This document shows positions 32,066 to 44,702 of a stretch of 64,000 nucleotides of DNA, in pieces; within the stretch, counting starts at the first letter, position 1, and every line of letters starts with the position of its first letter. A model generated the notes under the pieces. The model saw nothing but the letters and a program-made list of their open reading frames with translations, was not told the origin of the DNA and did not search any database. Origin of the DNA: Adiantum capillus-veneris (lineage: Eukaryota; Streptophyta; Polypodiopsida; Polypodiales; Pteridaceae). Location of the stretch: the NCBI GenBank assembly GCA_014529385.2, contig CM043944.1:179738740-179802739 (forward strand). The letters run 5' to 3'. Position numbers and translations under genes: made by a program.

Positions 32066-33160
32066 AGACAATGTTGAGAGTCACATGTTGAAGTTGTTTG
32101 GCAAGAATGTAGTGACAAAGATATCAATTGTACACAAAACCACATATCAATTAGAACTGGTTCACTATAAATTGTTATTCAAGGTGAATATACATTGTAC
32201 ATTTATCTTTCATCCAACCATTTATTACATTATGTTTTTCTACTTGAAGTGTACCCTATTGTAAGGGGACTTCAGTTCAATCTAATGCGTTTCACATGGA
32301 GTGCACCTTAACATTTGGGGGACTCTTTATTAATGGAGTGCATCTTTCTTATGGGTGCTATTTTTCTTGTTGCTTTGAGTAGAGAATTATCTATATTGTG
32401 CTCATATCTTGTGTAAATGGATCCAATATAAATATTTAGTCCTTGTTGTAACTTGGATGTTTCCACAAAGTTCACCCCAGTGAAAGGGGACTTCCTTATT
32501 AATGGTGTGAATTCTAATTTAAGGATACAAATTTTTTTATATTTTTAGTTTGGAATGTGATCACTATTTTTGTTTACAATGTATAAATGTATTTAGAAAA
32601 GAGAACTCTTTCTGCTTCAAGACACAAGTACAACATGAACAACGTCCTTTTTTTTCAAAACATGAGTACGACTTCTTATGCTGGGTCAATGGGTGGTAAA
32701 TATTATTTTGTACTTACTATAAGTTGTATCAATAGAAGACCTCTTTTTTTATACTCGTTCAATAAAACAAATATTGATTGAACAAGGTTGTTGTCATATT
32801 AGCATGGAGACTCATACAAGAATATGCCATGTTGTTGTGATATTGGCATGGGAATTCATATGCATGTATTCATGCACAAATAGTTTTTTTAATCTAAATC
32901 AATCAATTTTGAAAAATATGCAGCATAACCCATATATTTAGAACATAAATTGCAACTCTTTATCATAAAATCCATTATGTACATTAGTTTAATTCTTCTT
33001 CCTTAAGACTTGTGTTTTCCAAATATGTTTAATGATAAGAACAATGTTATAAACACAAGAGCTTTACATTTATTATAGTTGGGAATAGATTGACATTTTC
33101 TTTATAGCAACTGCTTTTTTCTTGTAATTACACATAGAATAGCATTGACACAAGTAGCAT
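32066..33160. other. No gene seen
   Basis: AT-rich spacer with several short direct repeats, for example AGGGGACTTC twice (about 32266 and 32488) and TTGTTGTCATATTAGCATGG against TTGTTGTGATATTGGCATGG (about 32788 and 32832). No coding signal. Confidence 0.45.
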
Positions 33161-33960
33161 GAAATTGATTGAATAGTTTAGAATGGCCAAGTGGTGGATT
33201 TAAAAACCCCTTTTTTATAAAATGTATAAAATTAGGATGACTTAACATAAGTGTAGCTGGACACTTAAATGTCTTATCCTCATGAACATGTTCGAAAGAA
33301 TACATCTACGTGCATAAAATGGGATATCACATGGTATTCTAGAATGTAGTATATGTGATCTTGACACTTCTTGATGTAGCTCAAGAAATATCTAAAAAAG
33401 AAAAATGAAAGCGATATCGTAAATAAAATTCAATTTTTTTGCTTGTTAATGGTCAAATTGGCTATATTCATAAAAATTGAAAGTGATCATTAGTCTTGAG
33501 AATGGGTTTTTTCTCACTAGAAACCCTATTTATTTCAATAGAGAACAACTTAGAAATATATATAGGTACTCATTTTAACATATCACTTTGAGTGTATCTT
33601 GGACAAGAAGTTGAGTTTTTATTCCTCCATAGGTTAAGGGAACCTAGCTTGGACAGGTGGTGGGGCTTATATTCCTCCAAGGGACCCTAGCTTAGATAAG
33701 TGCACCATGAAACCAACACTCTTATGATGCAACCAATCATATGATACATGTTTTATGTATGCTTCATGCCTCAAATGAAGAAATCCTAGATTAACAATGG
33801 ACTTTGCTTGGATGAGTTTGAATTTCATACTAAAGTAAGTTGTTTTCCTCAATTTGGGTCCTAGCTTGGACAAGTGGTGAACCTTGAATAAATGTAGGTA
33901 CTCATTTTGAACTTAGCTTGGATAAGTGGTGGGCCTTGAAACTTTACCTTTAGATAAATC
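33160..33960 (+). repeat. Second block of the 50-bp repeat motif (sparse)
   Basis: GAATGGCCAAGTGGTGGATT (about 33181), AGCTTGGACAGGTGGTGGGG (about 33646), AGCTTGGACAAGTGGTGAAC (about 33860) and AGCTTGGATAAGTGGTGGGC (about 33912). Same words as 27.7-28.4 kb but without a strict period. The FCP1-like pair lies between the two blocks. Confidence 0.6.
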
Positions 33961-35457
33961 ATAGGTAGGACATCAAGGCATACACAATGATAATGACTGG
34001 AATGCACTAGTATCTTAATGGTTCAAATGACTAAATCCATGAAATTTCATGTCCAATTTTGTTCTATATGTGTAATCTGCGTGCATAAATTGGAATGAGA
34101 CCTTAAGCAAATTGGCGTCTTTGACAAAGATCTCATTACTTTATACATGATATGTTGAAAGTTGTCCAACCTAGGACTTGGGATTTTTCCACTTTACCTA
34201 ATATAGTCTTTACACCAAAACCTATTGTGCACTCATCTCCATCCTCACCGCCGTGCACTTCACACGCATTGCATGTGCACTCACCATGTGTTCATGTATA
34301 TATGTGTGTGTGTGTGTGTTTAAACTATTAACCTATATACAAAGATAGTTCAAAAGACACATGTCTTTAGACAAGGGACAAAGAATGGTACAAAAAAATG
34401 ACTCAATCTTTGATTCATTTTTGTACATAAATATGAGAATGAGGTATCATTGCAATGATTTTGTTCATAGGGTAATCTGCATGCGCGTCTACAATGTGGA
34501 AAGGGTCAAGGAATCAATGTCGGACAGCAACAAAGCCAAAAATATCCTAAGAGAAGATAGAGTCCTCACCTGCATCCATGCAAACAAGACAATAGATACA
34601 TTAGCCTTGAATATGTATTACAGGTGTCAATGGACCCTATCAATTGTTATCCATGTCCATCTTACAACATTTTTAAACCTAAAATCTACTATCCAAAATG
34701 TGATTTTTGAAATAGTCTGTTTGTTTTTCTTTACTTACAAGTGTGTTTTCTTTAGAGTTCCTTTTTAGGTTTAGTTTTAAATTTTAATAAAAGAAGGTCA
34801 TCACTCCTTTAAGATTCAAGTGAGTTTGTAGGTTATAAATAAGGTTACTATTTACCCTAATTTCTAAGAACTTTAATAGCTATTTATTTAGTTTAAATTT
34901 TGATCAAAAGGCCAATACCCCAATATCCATAACCTTTGCCAATGCTTACTAAATCTGCAAATGCAAAATGCTTACATTGTGTGTATCAAATAGAAGAGAG
35001 GAGAGGAATTGGAGGTTGCTTCTATAATTGTAAGATCATTTTGGTGGTCTCATCAAAGAAGAGGTGATTTTGGGCTCCACGTCTTGATGGTTTTCCTTGG
35101 TCTTGTGTTTGCTAAACATTATGGAATTTGGACAAGTGTAAGTGCTTCAAGTGTCATATTGTTTTGTTGGTTGTTTGATTGATGTTTTGCGTATGTAGCC
35201 CTTGCCTTGAGTAAGCCATTGTAAGAGGGTTCCAAGGTGGAGAGGGATCCCTTGACGTTAAGACAATGCATGGGGTGGCTAGGTGAGTGTGTGTTTTGTG
35301 TCAAATGGGGCCTATAATTCTAGCCGTTGTGGTGCCAGTTTTTTTTTAGCCTATGTATGTGGTTTTGTTTTAGATGAGGGCTCATATCACTTATCCATTT
35401 TTTTGAAGCATTGAGTATGCATGCTTGAAGGTTCCCACGACATTGTCTAAGAAACAT

Positions 35458-35460
<3 letters not shown>
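33961..35460. other. No gene seen
   Basis: Includes (TG)8 at about 34303-34319. The frame 34361-34768 (135 codons) shows no known motif and ends in Phe-rich AT-derived sequence, so I do not call it a gene. Confidence 0.45.
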
Positions 35461-35519
<59 letters not shown>

Positions 35520-35531
35520 CCCCCGCCCCCA
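35461..35531 (+). repeat. (CT)28 microsatellite followed by a C run
   Basis: CT dinucleotides without interruption at 35461-35516, then a C-rich stretch to 35531. Confidence 0.97.
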
Positions 35532-35689
35532 GCTTGAGCGTAAGCCTAATAACTATGACTCTTAGCACATAGTTTAATATGACTTGAAGCTTTGGGTCTA
35601 ATGCTTTTCTCATTTTATGGCTCAACAACCCGACTCTGACTATGCCAAAGAGTGTTTTTTGCACCCTGGAGACTTGACCTTTTACATTC

Positions 35690-38480
35690 TTGTGCTTACT
35701 ACAAACATTTCTTCATGTAAAAGTAAGCTTGAATCCTCAAAAAAAGGATTAATGAAGGACAAGTTGGCATTAAAGGTTTCTTTTGCCATACCTGTTTTAT
35801 TATCATTGAATTTGCTTTGTTGGTTGGGTTGTCCTTCTTTGTCTGTGAAGAGTCCATTATTTCTTTGATTCTCCAATTAGTAGGCCTGTTGGTAGAAGTC
35901 TTTGATGTTGCTGTAGGCCTCTCTTCATTGTTGGCATTTGGTTTTTGACTAGGAGCATTGGAAGACCTAGGAGTCCAAATCTCTTGATGACCTTTGTTTC
36001 TCCATTGTTGACTTTGATTCGTTTTAGGTCTTGTTGACTTCTTGAGATCTTCATGCAAGTCTGATGTAGTTGTAGTTGGCTGGTAGCCAAATCTTTGTAT
36101 AGCCTGTATAGAATCCTTGTCTAAGAGGAAGATTCTTTAAGATTCATCTTTGTTCTGTATCCTCTTGTGAGTTGTGTTAGACTTTAACATCTTTCAATGT
36201 TGTTCTATTGTGTACCTGCTGCTTAGGTATCCTAGGATATTGTCGAAGTTTTTACCTTGTGGGCCTTCTTTCTTAGGAGGGACATGAAGTTACTTCATAT
36301 TCTCTAACCTGCGGTTTTGGCACCTATATTTGTCTGTTACCTCCATAGTACTCCTATTATTTTAAGCTCCATTGTGATGCTATCCATCCCATGTGTTTGC
36401 CTTTCTGTGTTGATTTTCTATCTTTAATCCAAACCGGATCATTGACTTTGACTAAACTGCTCGAAACAAACACTTGCTTGACTTTCCTTTTCTTTCTTGA
36501 GTACTTTGGCTGAAATATCTTTGCTTTTTTAGGTGTCTCCTTAGAGGTTTGAGTTGGGTCAACAATCAACTTGAAGTTTAGAAAGCCTAACGTGCTTGAA
36601 GAAGTTGATCCATGAGGGCTCTTTGATGTAGAGGCATATGCTATCACACCTTCTTTGCTAGTCGGTGGAAGTTCCACTTTAGCTTTACCTTTGTTTGCAA
36701 GATTTTTCTTTGATTCTTGTGACTTGTGCAACTCTAAATCTAGCATTTTTGGTTCTATTGAAGATCTTTGTTCTGCTTTTGCCATGGTCTCATCTTGATC
36801 TAACTGTGTCTCTATGGAGGGTGGCTTGAGACTTTGTTTTTCAATTTGACTTTCTTCAGCTGATTTAGCTGGCAATGTCTGATTGATCCTTAGACTTGCT
36901 ATTGCTTCTTGATTGCTGCAACCCCATTCTTCTTAACTTCTGGCCCCATGGGATCCACCATGGAAAACTTACCACACCACGTAAGTGTAGGGGAGGGGGG
37001 TTCTTTTACAAGTTATATAAGCGTATAAGTTAGGGGTAGGCCCTCAATAATTTATCTCCCAAGCTTAAAATAAGAGAGAGGGTATCATATTTCTTGGGGG
37101 GGGGGGGAGGGTGAGAAAATGGAAAAATGAGAGAAAGTTTTCATGTTTCAAAATGCTTCCCAAAAGATTTTCCCCTCGAACTTGTGAGTCAATAGTTGCA
37201 AAGATACATGCAAGAACTAACATTGCTTTGTATCAATTGCTTGTTTTCCGATTATAGTTCATTTGTTGAGGGATGAAAGCTATAAAGAGTTTGTATAGAT
37301 GAAAATCTACATGGAGAACCTAACACAACTTTATAACCATGTTTTTTGAGTAATTTAGATGGGTTGAAATTGGACGAGTAGCTAGAGTGCAAGCTGAAGG
37401 GGCACATGAAAGTCAAATGAAGACACATTGAGGGTACATCTAGTTATCAATAGAAATGATTCCTTAGTACGTGTCCAACCACTATGCTATATGCTCTTTG
37501 ACTAGTTATACTCAGTTAGATCATGTGAGACCTAAATTTTATATGTGAGATAGGGGTATGATAATTTTCTACATTGATTGTCATATAAGCATAGAAAAGG
37601 GGGTCATATTCCCTAATGTGAGTCGTATATAGGGGTTTTATCAAAAAGTTCTCCACTCGTAGGTGGCGTCCGGTTTTGTATATAGAGTGAATCCCCCGGG
37701 CTTCTTGCTTTGATGGCATTCTCTGCTCAATAGCTTTCGTGGTTGCTCTTTGCTTCGTTTGATCTGCACTTTCTATTGCCTAATTTTCTTTAAGCTCTTT
37801 TGAATTTCTGATTGATGGAGATGAATCATCTTCAATAATCTTTTCTTTGGCATCAATCTCCATTTTATCTGTACTTGAGGACTTTGTGCTGTCGTCCGTG
37901 GATGACCAGTATTGGTCTCCATTCTTTATTGTCCATGATGAGTCCATCATGTTTACATTCTGTACCTCTAACATCTTCTGGGCCATTGGCATTCCCATTA
38001 TGATGTTGTATGGCATATCCTTTGTTGTGATCACATAGAATTGAACTATGATGATTTGTGAACTTACTTCAATGGTGGTGGAGATGATCTGCTCGTTTGT
38101 TTCCTGATATGCTCACAAATTCAGGAGCATCTTCCAGCTGTGGTTGGCTACATCTTTTCCAAGTGCAAAAAGACATTAGGTTCTTGTCTAGCTTGAAATC
38201 TAGCTTTACTTCTCTTAACAGCTTTTCTTCGTTTTCACCAACTATGTTGCACTTGATCATCTCAGGATTTGTGTCTGATTTGACTACTTTTGCTATGAAA
38301 ACATCCTTTGGTTGAAATTTATCTGCACTTTCTCTGCTTTGATCACCTGCTTCAATTAATGTTGACTCGTATGACTGTAATACTACACTTTTTTGCAATT
38401 ATTGAGCATTATCCACCTGCATTTGAGTAACCTTTGACCTTAAAAGATTCATTGTACTATCTGGCAAAATTTGTCTCTTC
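35690..38480 (-). pseudogene. Retroelement gag/protease debris
   Basis: Several minus-strand frames in one direction. 38398-38069 gives polar sequence (KFQPKDVFIAKVVKSDTNPE). 38100-37900 (with a frame change) gives ISTTIEVSSQIIIVQFYVIT and MPYNIIMGMPMAQKM, which resembles the second half of a retropepsin (xxxDMPYDIILGMPW). 36875-36357 is Lys/Ser/Pro-rich and ends SLVKVNDPVWIKDRKSTQKG. 36090-35690 is Gln/Asn/Arg-rich. No D-S-G, reverse transcriptase or LTR is visible. Probably one degraded LTR element; the family is not clear. Confidence 0.45.
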
Positions 38481-38689
38481 AAAGGAGGTTTTGGTGATGA
38501 TCTTTGTGTAGCCTTCTGGACTTTAGCTCCCATTGACTTTGACGTTTTTGTCACCTGTTCTGGCAGCTTGAGGCTTTTGCATCATCTTCAAATAGTCTTT
38601 GACTTCCATCTTGCCATCCATAGGGTTTGTACAAGGTTTTGATCTTGCTGATATTCATTAGGTCCATGTGCATCTTGATATGCATATGT

Positions 38690-39373
38690 GAGCTTGATCA
38701 CATGTAACTGTTTGAACACTATTGGATATGTGAATAGCTTGCAACCATGCATCGACAAAGTCTATGAAGCCATGGATCAAATGATAGAGATAGTTGAGAA
38801 GCTTGTGCTTGATCCTATTCAGTATGCAAAGATTTGTGGCTTGTGTGAGTCCAGGTGGAATGGATAATACTCTCCATTTCATGTGACAGCTTATGTGCTT
38901 GACCCCGAGCTTCAGGGAAGGCATCAAGAGACTGACAAGGAGGTGAGCAAAGGATGGCGGCTTGCATTGGAGAGACTTGAGCCTAGAAGTGACATCAGAT
39001 GCAAGGTTAGAGATGAGCTACTCAACTATAGGAAAAAGAAGGGCTCCTATGGATGTGTAGATGCATAGGCTGATCGCAACAAGATTGGCTCAGTTTTGTG
39101 GTGGGAGGACTATGGAGGATATGGTCCACATTTGTAGCACTTGGCATGTACCAAATCATTAGTTAGTGTTAATCAAGTCTCATGAGCAAGGAGAAGCTCA
39201 AGGAGTCCATAACTACACACCTCAAGAGCTCTCACCAAAGAGTGCTCTCAACAAATGAGCTTGAGGACCCCAATGTTTTTTACACACTGCCTTATATACC
39301 TAGGGTAAAAATATGCAATGTCCGAGCGCCCAAGGCCTTTAGGGCTCCACCACTTACTGAATCTGCAACCTAG
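38690..39373 (+). pseudogene. hAT transposase C-terminal fragment
   Basis: Frames in succession read PCIDKVYEAMDQMIE, then CESRWNG-stop-YSPFHVTA, YVLDPELQGRHQETDKEVSK, and after the stop at 39068 IGSVLWWEDYGGYGPHL. These match the order of plant hAT transposases: the P-x-I-x-x-V-Y-E-x-M segment, the R-W-x-x-x-x-S-P-x-H-x-x-A-Y-x-L-(N/D)-P motif, and the dimerisation-domain W-W-x-x-Y-G. The tail at 39182-39373 ends APPLTESAT. Three or more stops are present. No terminal inverted repeats were found. The right side is cut by the LTR at 39436. Confidence 0.7.
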
Positions 39374-39435
39374 GCACACTAACTGCCATATTCTTTACAT
39401 CTTGGAACTCCCATTGAGCCCGTAACACATTACAA

Positions 39436-40338
39436 TGGCGTTACAACAAGCTAACATGGATACCAAACATTTATTATTTTAATAAATCGGGAATATTGTA
39501 AATCTTATTTTTTTGGATAAACTCTGTAATTAATGAGCCGAGGCTACAAGCTTCCAGATTGTATCAGCCAGTCACTTCCTAGCTTCACTAGAACTCCAAA
39601 TTATTAGTTTTGACCACCCAAAAACCTTGGCTAAGGTATATAAGCCAAATTTTGTAAGTTGTTTTAATAAGTTTTTGGATAAGAAATACATAGCATGAGC
39701 TAACAACGCTCTCTCCTCTCCTTCTCGTGCTTACTACTCCCTCCCCGATTGTCACATCGCATCACCTTTGCTGCATTGCAACCGCAGGTAAGAGATCTGC
39801 GCATTGACGTATAAAGCAGTTCACAATATTTCATAGCTTTTGGTGTCGCCGACTCTTGGCCTAATTTCATCATAACTAGATACTTACACTTTCAAATTAA
39901 AAACTAAGCATAGACGGGATATTGGGGCATCATTGCTAAGCATTTAGATGCATTCTGGGTCGAAAATGACTAGGTCAAAAATCCACTATGTTAATAATTG
40001 CAATTTTGGAACTTGACCTAAAGTGGGGTTTGAAACCATAAGCATGTGTGCTTAGGTCTTATAAACTTGTCTTAGAAGTTTTGTTATGTTTGGATGTCAA
40101 TTGATGCTGTAATGGATGTGATTTGTTTGCCGATGAGCGATTGGCTTTTGGTGATTTCAGTCACTTGACTGTAGCTTGAGTTAGATGCGAGTTGTTAGTT
40201 GTTTTTCGAGAGATTGACAACCTCTTGTAGCCTCCATGCACTAGTTGAGTCGGCTTCATCCCATGGATTGACAAATTAATCGTGGTTCTGCTAATACTGC
40301 AATAAGGTAGGATGGTGAGGTTAGACATGCGTCCCACA
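39436..40338 (+). repeat. 5' LTR of the gag-only element
   Basis: Starts near TGGCGTTACAACAAGCTAAC and ends GTCCCACA just before the primer site. TATATAAG at 39637-39644 is a likely TATA box. The word TTAATAATTGCAATT (about 39991) is related to the leader hairpins. Confidence 0.85.
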
Positions 40339-40339
40339 T

Positions 40340-40357
40340 TTGGCACCGCTGTCGAGG
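40340..40357 (+). promoter_or_regulatory. Primer binding site, tRNA-Asp type
   Basis: TGGCACCGCTGTCGAGGA resembles the TGGCGCCGTTGCCGGGGA class used by Tat/Athila elements. Confidence 0.75.
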
Positions 40358-40899
40358 ATCGAAGAGACCTAAACTAGGAGAAAATACGAGCGTCTTGTGT
40401 AGTTGTCCTTTAACTTCCTCTAGGTTTGCCTAGAGTTTAAAACTTTCTTTTAGAAACCGCATAGCTTAAGATTTTTATCTTTTTCTGTGTAGAGGTAGCT
40501 TGGAAGTAATCGTACTTGCTTAGTGCCTTTAGGATTGTGGGATTGTAGAAATACATTAGGATTTTGAGAATGATTGGTAGACGAGACAAGTCTTAAGATC
40601 AATGCTTAGAAAAACATAAAAGACAAGAAAACGAGTGTTTGTGGACACTTTTCACAACCCCATTGCATGAGAATCTAGGAGTAGGGTAAGTAGGATCCGA
40701 GGTGGATTTCAGAACATTGCTCTCTCTGAAAGAATCAAGTGTGAGTTGTTATTAGAAGTTGCATAATTTCAGGTCTAGGGCTAGAAATAGCTCAAAAAGA
40801 CTCGAAACCACTCAATCCCACTGGAGAATAAGCTTAAGAGTTGTCTGAACCAGTTAGTAAGCTCAAAGACACTTCGAGGTAAAAATTTCAAGAGTTGGC

Positions 40900-42120
40900 C
40901 AAAAGTCAGATTATTTACTTTTTCTTGACATTTTAGGCCAAACTAAGTTTTTACTCGATTCATAGGCTTAAAATAGCTCATGTAAAGACTGTCTTGAAAA
41001 AAATTGCAAAAAAGTGTTCATTTCAAGCCTAAAGTTAATAATCGTGATTATTAACTTTCTGCTCCAAATTGACCAAGGTTCATACCATTGACTCATTGCA
41101 TGTGTACAAACAACTGTTGTAAAGGCCCAAGAGATTTGGATCACCAAACTGGCAAAAAAATGGGTGAAAACTAAATTTTGTACTGACTTTTTGAATCTTG
41201 AGTGTAAATTGGGAAAAATTTGTCCAAACTTGTTGAAAATTGATTCACAGGCTTACATTGATGCGATAAACATGTGTAGATGCTCAATTGATCAAAAGTT
41301 TGCAAAAACTTGTCAATTGTAAATAATCACGATTATATACATTTGCCCCATTTTTCAGCATACCTCTACTTTTAACATGTTGTAATAAGCTCAAAAACTA
41401 AATTTGGTAAGATTTGGATCACTGGATTGAAAATTGTCACCAAATTTGTAAAGTTAGTTTACGGACAGATAATTGACGACCATTTGACCATAAAAACTTG
41501 ATGAAACTTGGCTAGTGAACCTTAACTAGAGGTGCTTAATAGATCTGTGTCAAAGTTGGCACAAAAAGTTACAAAAATATAGCTGGAGTAAATAATGGTG
41601 ATTATTTATATCTGCTTAAAAACTTGAGAAATTTGCAAGTTTGAGTATGCCACAAGATCAAGCATATCAAGTAGACCTCACAAATCAATTTTGGTAAAAT
41701 TTGGATCACAAAAGTGAGACTTAAGGCAGATTCTCAAAATCAGAGTCTGCGAACACAAAACAATTGATAAACTTGATCAAATTTTGTCCAAACTTGTTGA
41801 CAGTTGTCCAGAGACTTTAACAAGTTGTATACTTGTCAAACCAATAAAAAAATTGACAAAAGTAAATAATCGCAATTATTTACTTCTGCTATCCAGAGAT
41901 ATCAATTTTGACTTTTCAACTTATACAGTGTTGGACCAACATAATATAAAGCCACTGGGCAACTTTGGGTTCAATCGGATCAAAATTGGTACAGGTTCAC
42001 TCAATTTCCAGTTGCAGATCAAACCTTTCAGTTTTTGCTAAGTTGAATCTGAAAGTCAAATTTTGACTCCCATAGCTTGATTTGAAGTGATACACAGAGA
42101 CCAATTACTAGAGTTAGCAA
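40900..42120 (+). repeat. Leader repeats with recurring hairpins (about 275-bp spacing)
   Basis: Palindromes of the form (G)TTAATAATC-NN-GATTATTAA(C) recur: 41031-41058 (perfect 13-bp arms), 41319-41340, 41588-41609 and 41861-41884. The spacing is 288, 269 and 273 bp. Between them the text is also similar (for example TTGTCCAAACTTGTTGA at 41221 and 41786). The stretch 40358-42453 holds no gene. Confidence 0.75.
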
Positions 42121-42453
42121 AAACTCTATTGTCTTTAGAGAAGAATAGCTAACTTGATCAAATTTATACAGGAATCAAGTTGCAGACGAGGAATCAGTGG
42201 CTTGATAGAAAGTTGCAATTGAATCAAGTGGAAATTGACGACAAGTCAATTCAAAGGTGAGTACTCTATCCAGGGATTCATAAGTCTATATGAACCTTAG
42301 ATCTGGTCGTATACTAGGAAATTCTAGCATAATTAGAGCATACTCAAAGAAACCTCGAGTAGAGTATCCACCGAAGAAAGCGTGAATCAAGGCAATTCCT
42401 TGCACACAATTCTTGAAGAAGTCTTAGACACTTTTTGAGACTCAACATTCGAA

Positions 42454-42879
42454 ATGTCTTCTTACTCAACGGACTTGGAAACCGGAACGACAATGTGCTA
42501 TAAGCATATACTCTCTTTTTACAAGACTAACCGTCATGGAGCACATGTTTACTTGGACCCTAACGAGGAGTATGCTATTCGCATTGATGACCATGGTATT
42601 GAGTTCGAATTAGAGATTAGGGCAAACAAAAAAGGAAAAATGTACATGGATAGAAACGGAACTCAATATGTACAAGTTGAAAACCCTGATGTGGTAGAAA
42701 AATGGGGGTTAGCAGTAAGCACCATAATCCCAGATATGTCAGCAAAAGAAGGACCACCAACTTTAGAATTTGAGGGATACGATCAAGTAGACTTGAAGCC
42801 TTTGAAACGGCTTAGTACAGATAATCCTAGGATTGGGGTCTATTGTTGGGAAGATAGAAACATAAAGGATCTTTTATGA
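42454..42879 (+). CDS. First frame of the gag-only element (Gag N-terminus?)
   Basis: 141 codons from ATG, MSSYSTDLETGTTMCYKHIL, with acidic content (LEFEGYDQVDLKPLKRLSTD) and no motif I can name. It sits right after the long leader, where Gag begins in Tat/Athila elements. The next frame (42877-43080) overlaps its end and continues in the same style (TEKLTAMEIMYIFKNKDKGP). It is probably the original Gag N-terminal region, now split by small indels. Confidence 0.5.
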   Translation: MSSYSTDLETGTTMCYKHILSFYKTNRHGAHVYLDPNEEYAIRIDDHGIEFELEIRANKKGKMYMDRNGTQYVQVENPDVVEKWGLAVSTIIPDMSAKEGPPTLEFEGYDQVDLKPLKRLSTDNPRIGVYCWEDRNIKDLL

Positions 42880-42990
42880 ACTTCGCATGCCAAACAGAAA
42901 AACTAACGGCCATGGAGATCATGTATATATTCAAGAACAAAGATAAGGGACCAGTAGACCTACCAACTTACTTGTTTAGGGATTGCTATA

Positions 42991-43064
42991 ACAACAACTT
43001 TGTTATGATGACTCCTGAGGAGGTAGAACAACAACTTTGTTATGATGATTCCTGAGGAGGTAGA
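42991..43064. repeat. 37-bp tandem duplication that shifts the gag frame
   Basis: ACAACAACTTTGTTATGATG starts at 42991 and 43028. The copies differ at one base. A 37-bp period changes the frame by one; the downstream frame (from 43042, MIPEEVEQTKYQGYSIRDWI) is the continuation of the upstream one. Confidence 0.9.
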
Positions 43065-43329
43065 ACAAACCAAATACCAAGGGTATTCCATACGGGATTG
43101 GATATTGGGACAAGGACCAGAAACAATTCCAAGAGATGAACACCGTGAGAGATCATCTGAGAGTAATGTAAAGAAACCAAAACCACCTTATCATGTAGAA
43201 AATCGGGTGACACTAAGGCTAGTCCCGGGCTACATGAGTCACTATTTCCAAAAGACTCGTTTGAAGGACTTGGAACAAGACCAACTGCTAGAAGACCTGG
43301 AGCTGAATCAAACAGACGCGTCAGACTAG
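43042..43329 (+). pseudogene. Gag middle region of the gag-only element
   Basis: Open for 95 codons after the 37-bp duplication: YQGYSIRDWILGQGPETIPR, then KKPKPPYHVENRVTLRLVPG. It connects the first frame to the gag core at 43345. The frame is lost again at 43329 (TDASD-stop) just before ANFQKWVRKYRGPGDPYDHL in another frame. Broken, non-functional in this copy. Confidence 0.55.
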
Positions 43330-44621
43330 CTAATTTTCAAAAATGGGTCAGAAAATACAGGGGACCAGGGGATCCATACGACCACTTAGAAAGCTTTAAG
43401 CAAGTGCTAAGAGCAGAACGTATATTCGATTTTCATACTCAATTCGAGGGGTTTGGAATGACATTAGAAGGAAAAGCATTGACATGGTTCCAAAAAACTC
43501 CACCAAGGTCAATCATGGACTTGAACACATTAGCTCAAGGATTTGTAGCTGCTTGTTCCAAAACAGGGATCAAACATAATACGGTAGCTCAAATCTACAG
43601 CTTTAAACAAAAACATGGTGAGACTGTTAGGGATTGTGCAACTTGAATCAAACAATACATTGCAAGATGCCGAGAGCTGGAGATACCTATAGAAGAATGA
43701 CTTGTATCTTTGTTTTTCGAGGGACTGCTAAACAAAGAACTTCATGCTATACTCTACAATGAAAATCATACAACTCTAGGAGCGTGTGTATCAGATGCTA
43801 TTGACTTAGGAGACAATTGCAAAATTTTTAACAAAGAAGGTGTCCCTAAGGATAACCAAAGTGAGCAAACAACATCCACTAAACCAGCACAAGTGGGAAC
43901 GACTACTGCAACACCACTCTCAGCCATAGAAGATATGCTTAAAAGGATGAACGACATGATGAACAACATGCAAAAAGCACCTATGAGGGGACCAAGACAA
44001 GGGATACCTCCACAGGGACAACCAATTAGGCCACAAAAATGGTGTGCAATTAAGGATAAATGGACCAACCATGAGACCCACGAGTGCTACTTTAGACCAA
44101 AGTATGATGGGAATGTTCAGTACATGCCCATGAGGCCACAAGGACAACCCATGTACAAATACCAACCTAACATGGCACCAGCTCAAAGACCACCGATGGG
44201 TATGGAAAGACCTCAACCTGTGGTCGGACAACAACTGCCGCATCCAAGACATAATGCAGTGCCTGTAAAGTACATGCACTCTGAAGGAGTTATAGATGAA
44301 CAAGCATTAGTGCCTGTTACACCCTATGCGGAGCCTAGTCCATCTATAGTAATGGTAGAAGGAGATTGGTATAATTCACATCCACCACCAATGGAAGAAA
44401 CCGTGACTTATGCTCCATTAGAGCTCGCACCGATGTATTATGTAGCTAATCAAGTTGTCAGATCTCCCATGGTACGACCCATGATGAAGCCAAGAACAGG
44501 AAATTGTCATAAGTGTGGTGCTGATGATCATTGGAAAAATGAATGTCCAGAGCCTCACAAGAAGCTCAAACCAGTTGAAGCCTATTGCATACAATGTTGC
44601 AAAAGGGAGGACACTTTTTGA
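43330..44621 (+). pseudogene. Gag core (Retrotrans_gag) and zinc knuckle
   Basis: The core reads PYDHLESFKQVLRAERIFDF, FGMTLEGKALTWFQKTPPRS, TVAQIYSFKQKHGETVRDCA, then a stop, CRELEIPIEE, a stop, and SLFFEGLLNKELHAILYNEN. This is the plant Ty3/gypsy Retrotrans_gag pattern. From 43710 to 44621 the frame is open: a Pro/Gln/Met-rich region (YMPMRPQGQPMYKYQPNMAP) and a CCHC knuckle, CHKCGADDHWKNEC (about 44506-44547). Only two in-frame stops interrupt it. The protein would assemble particles, possibly also for partner elements. Confidence 0.82.
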
Positions 44622-44702
44622 AATATTGTCCTAAAAATATTTTGAACAAGGGTAAAACCGTAGTAAACGTCGTCCAAGTGATACCTAGTAGCTCATCAGA
44701 GA

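Noticed and set aside
34361-34768. 135-codon + frame
   Set aside because: AT-driven composition, ends in a Phe-rich run, no motif and no context.
35320-35664. 114-codon minus frame with Arg-Glu repeats
   Set aside because: Translation of the (CT)28 microsatellite on the minus strand.
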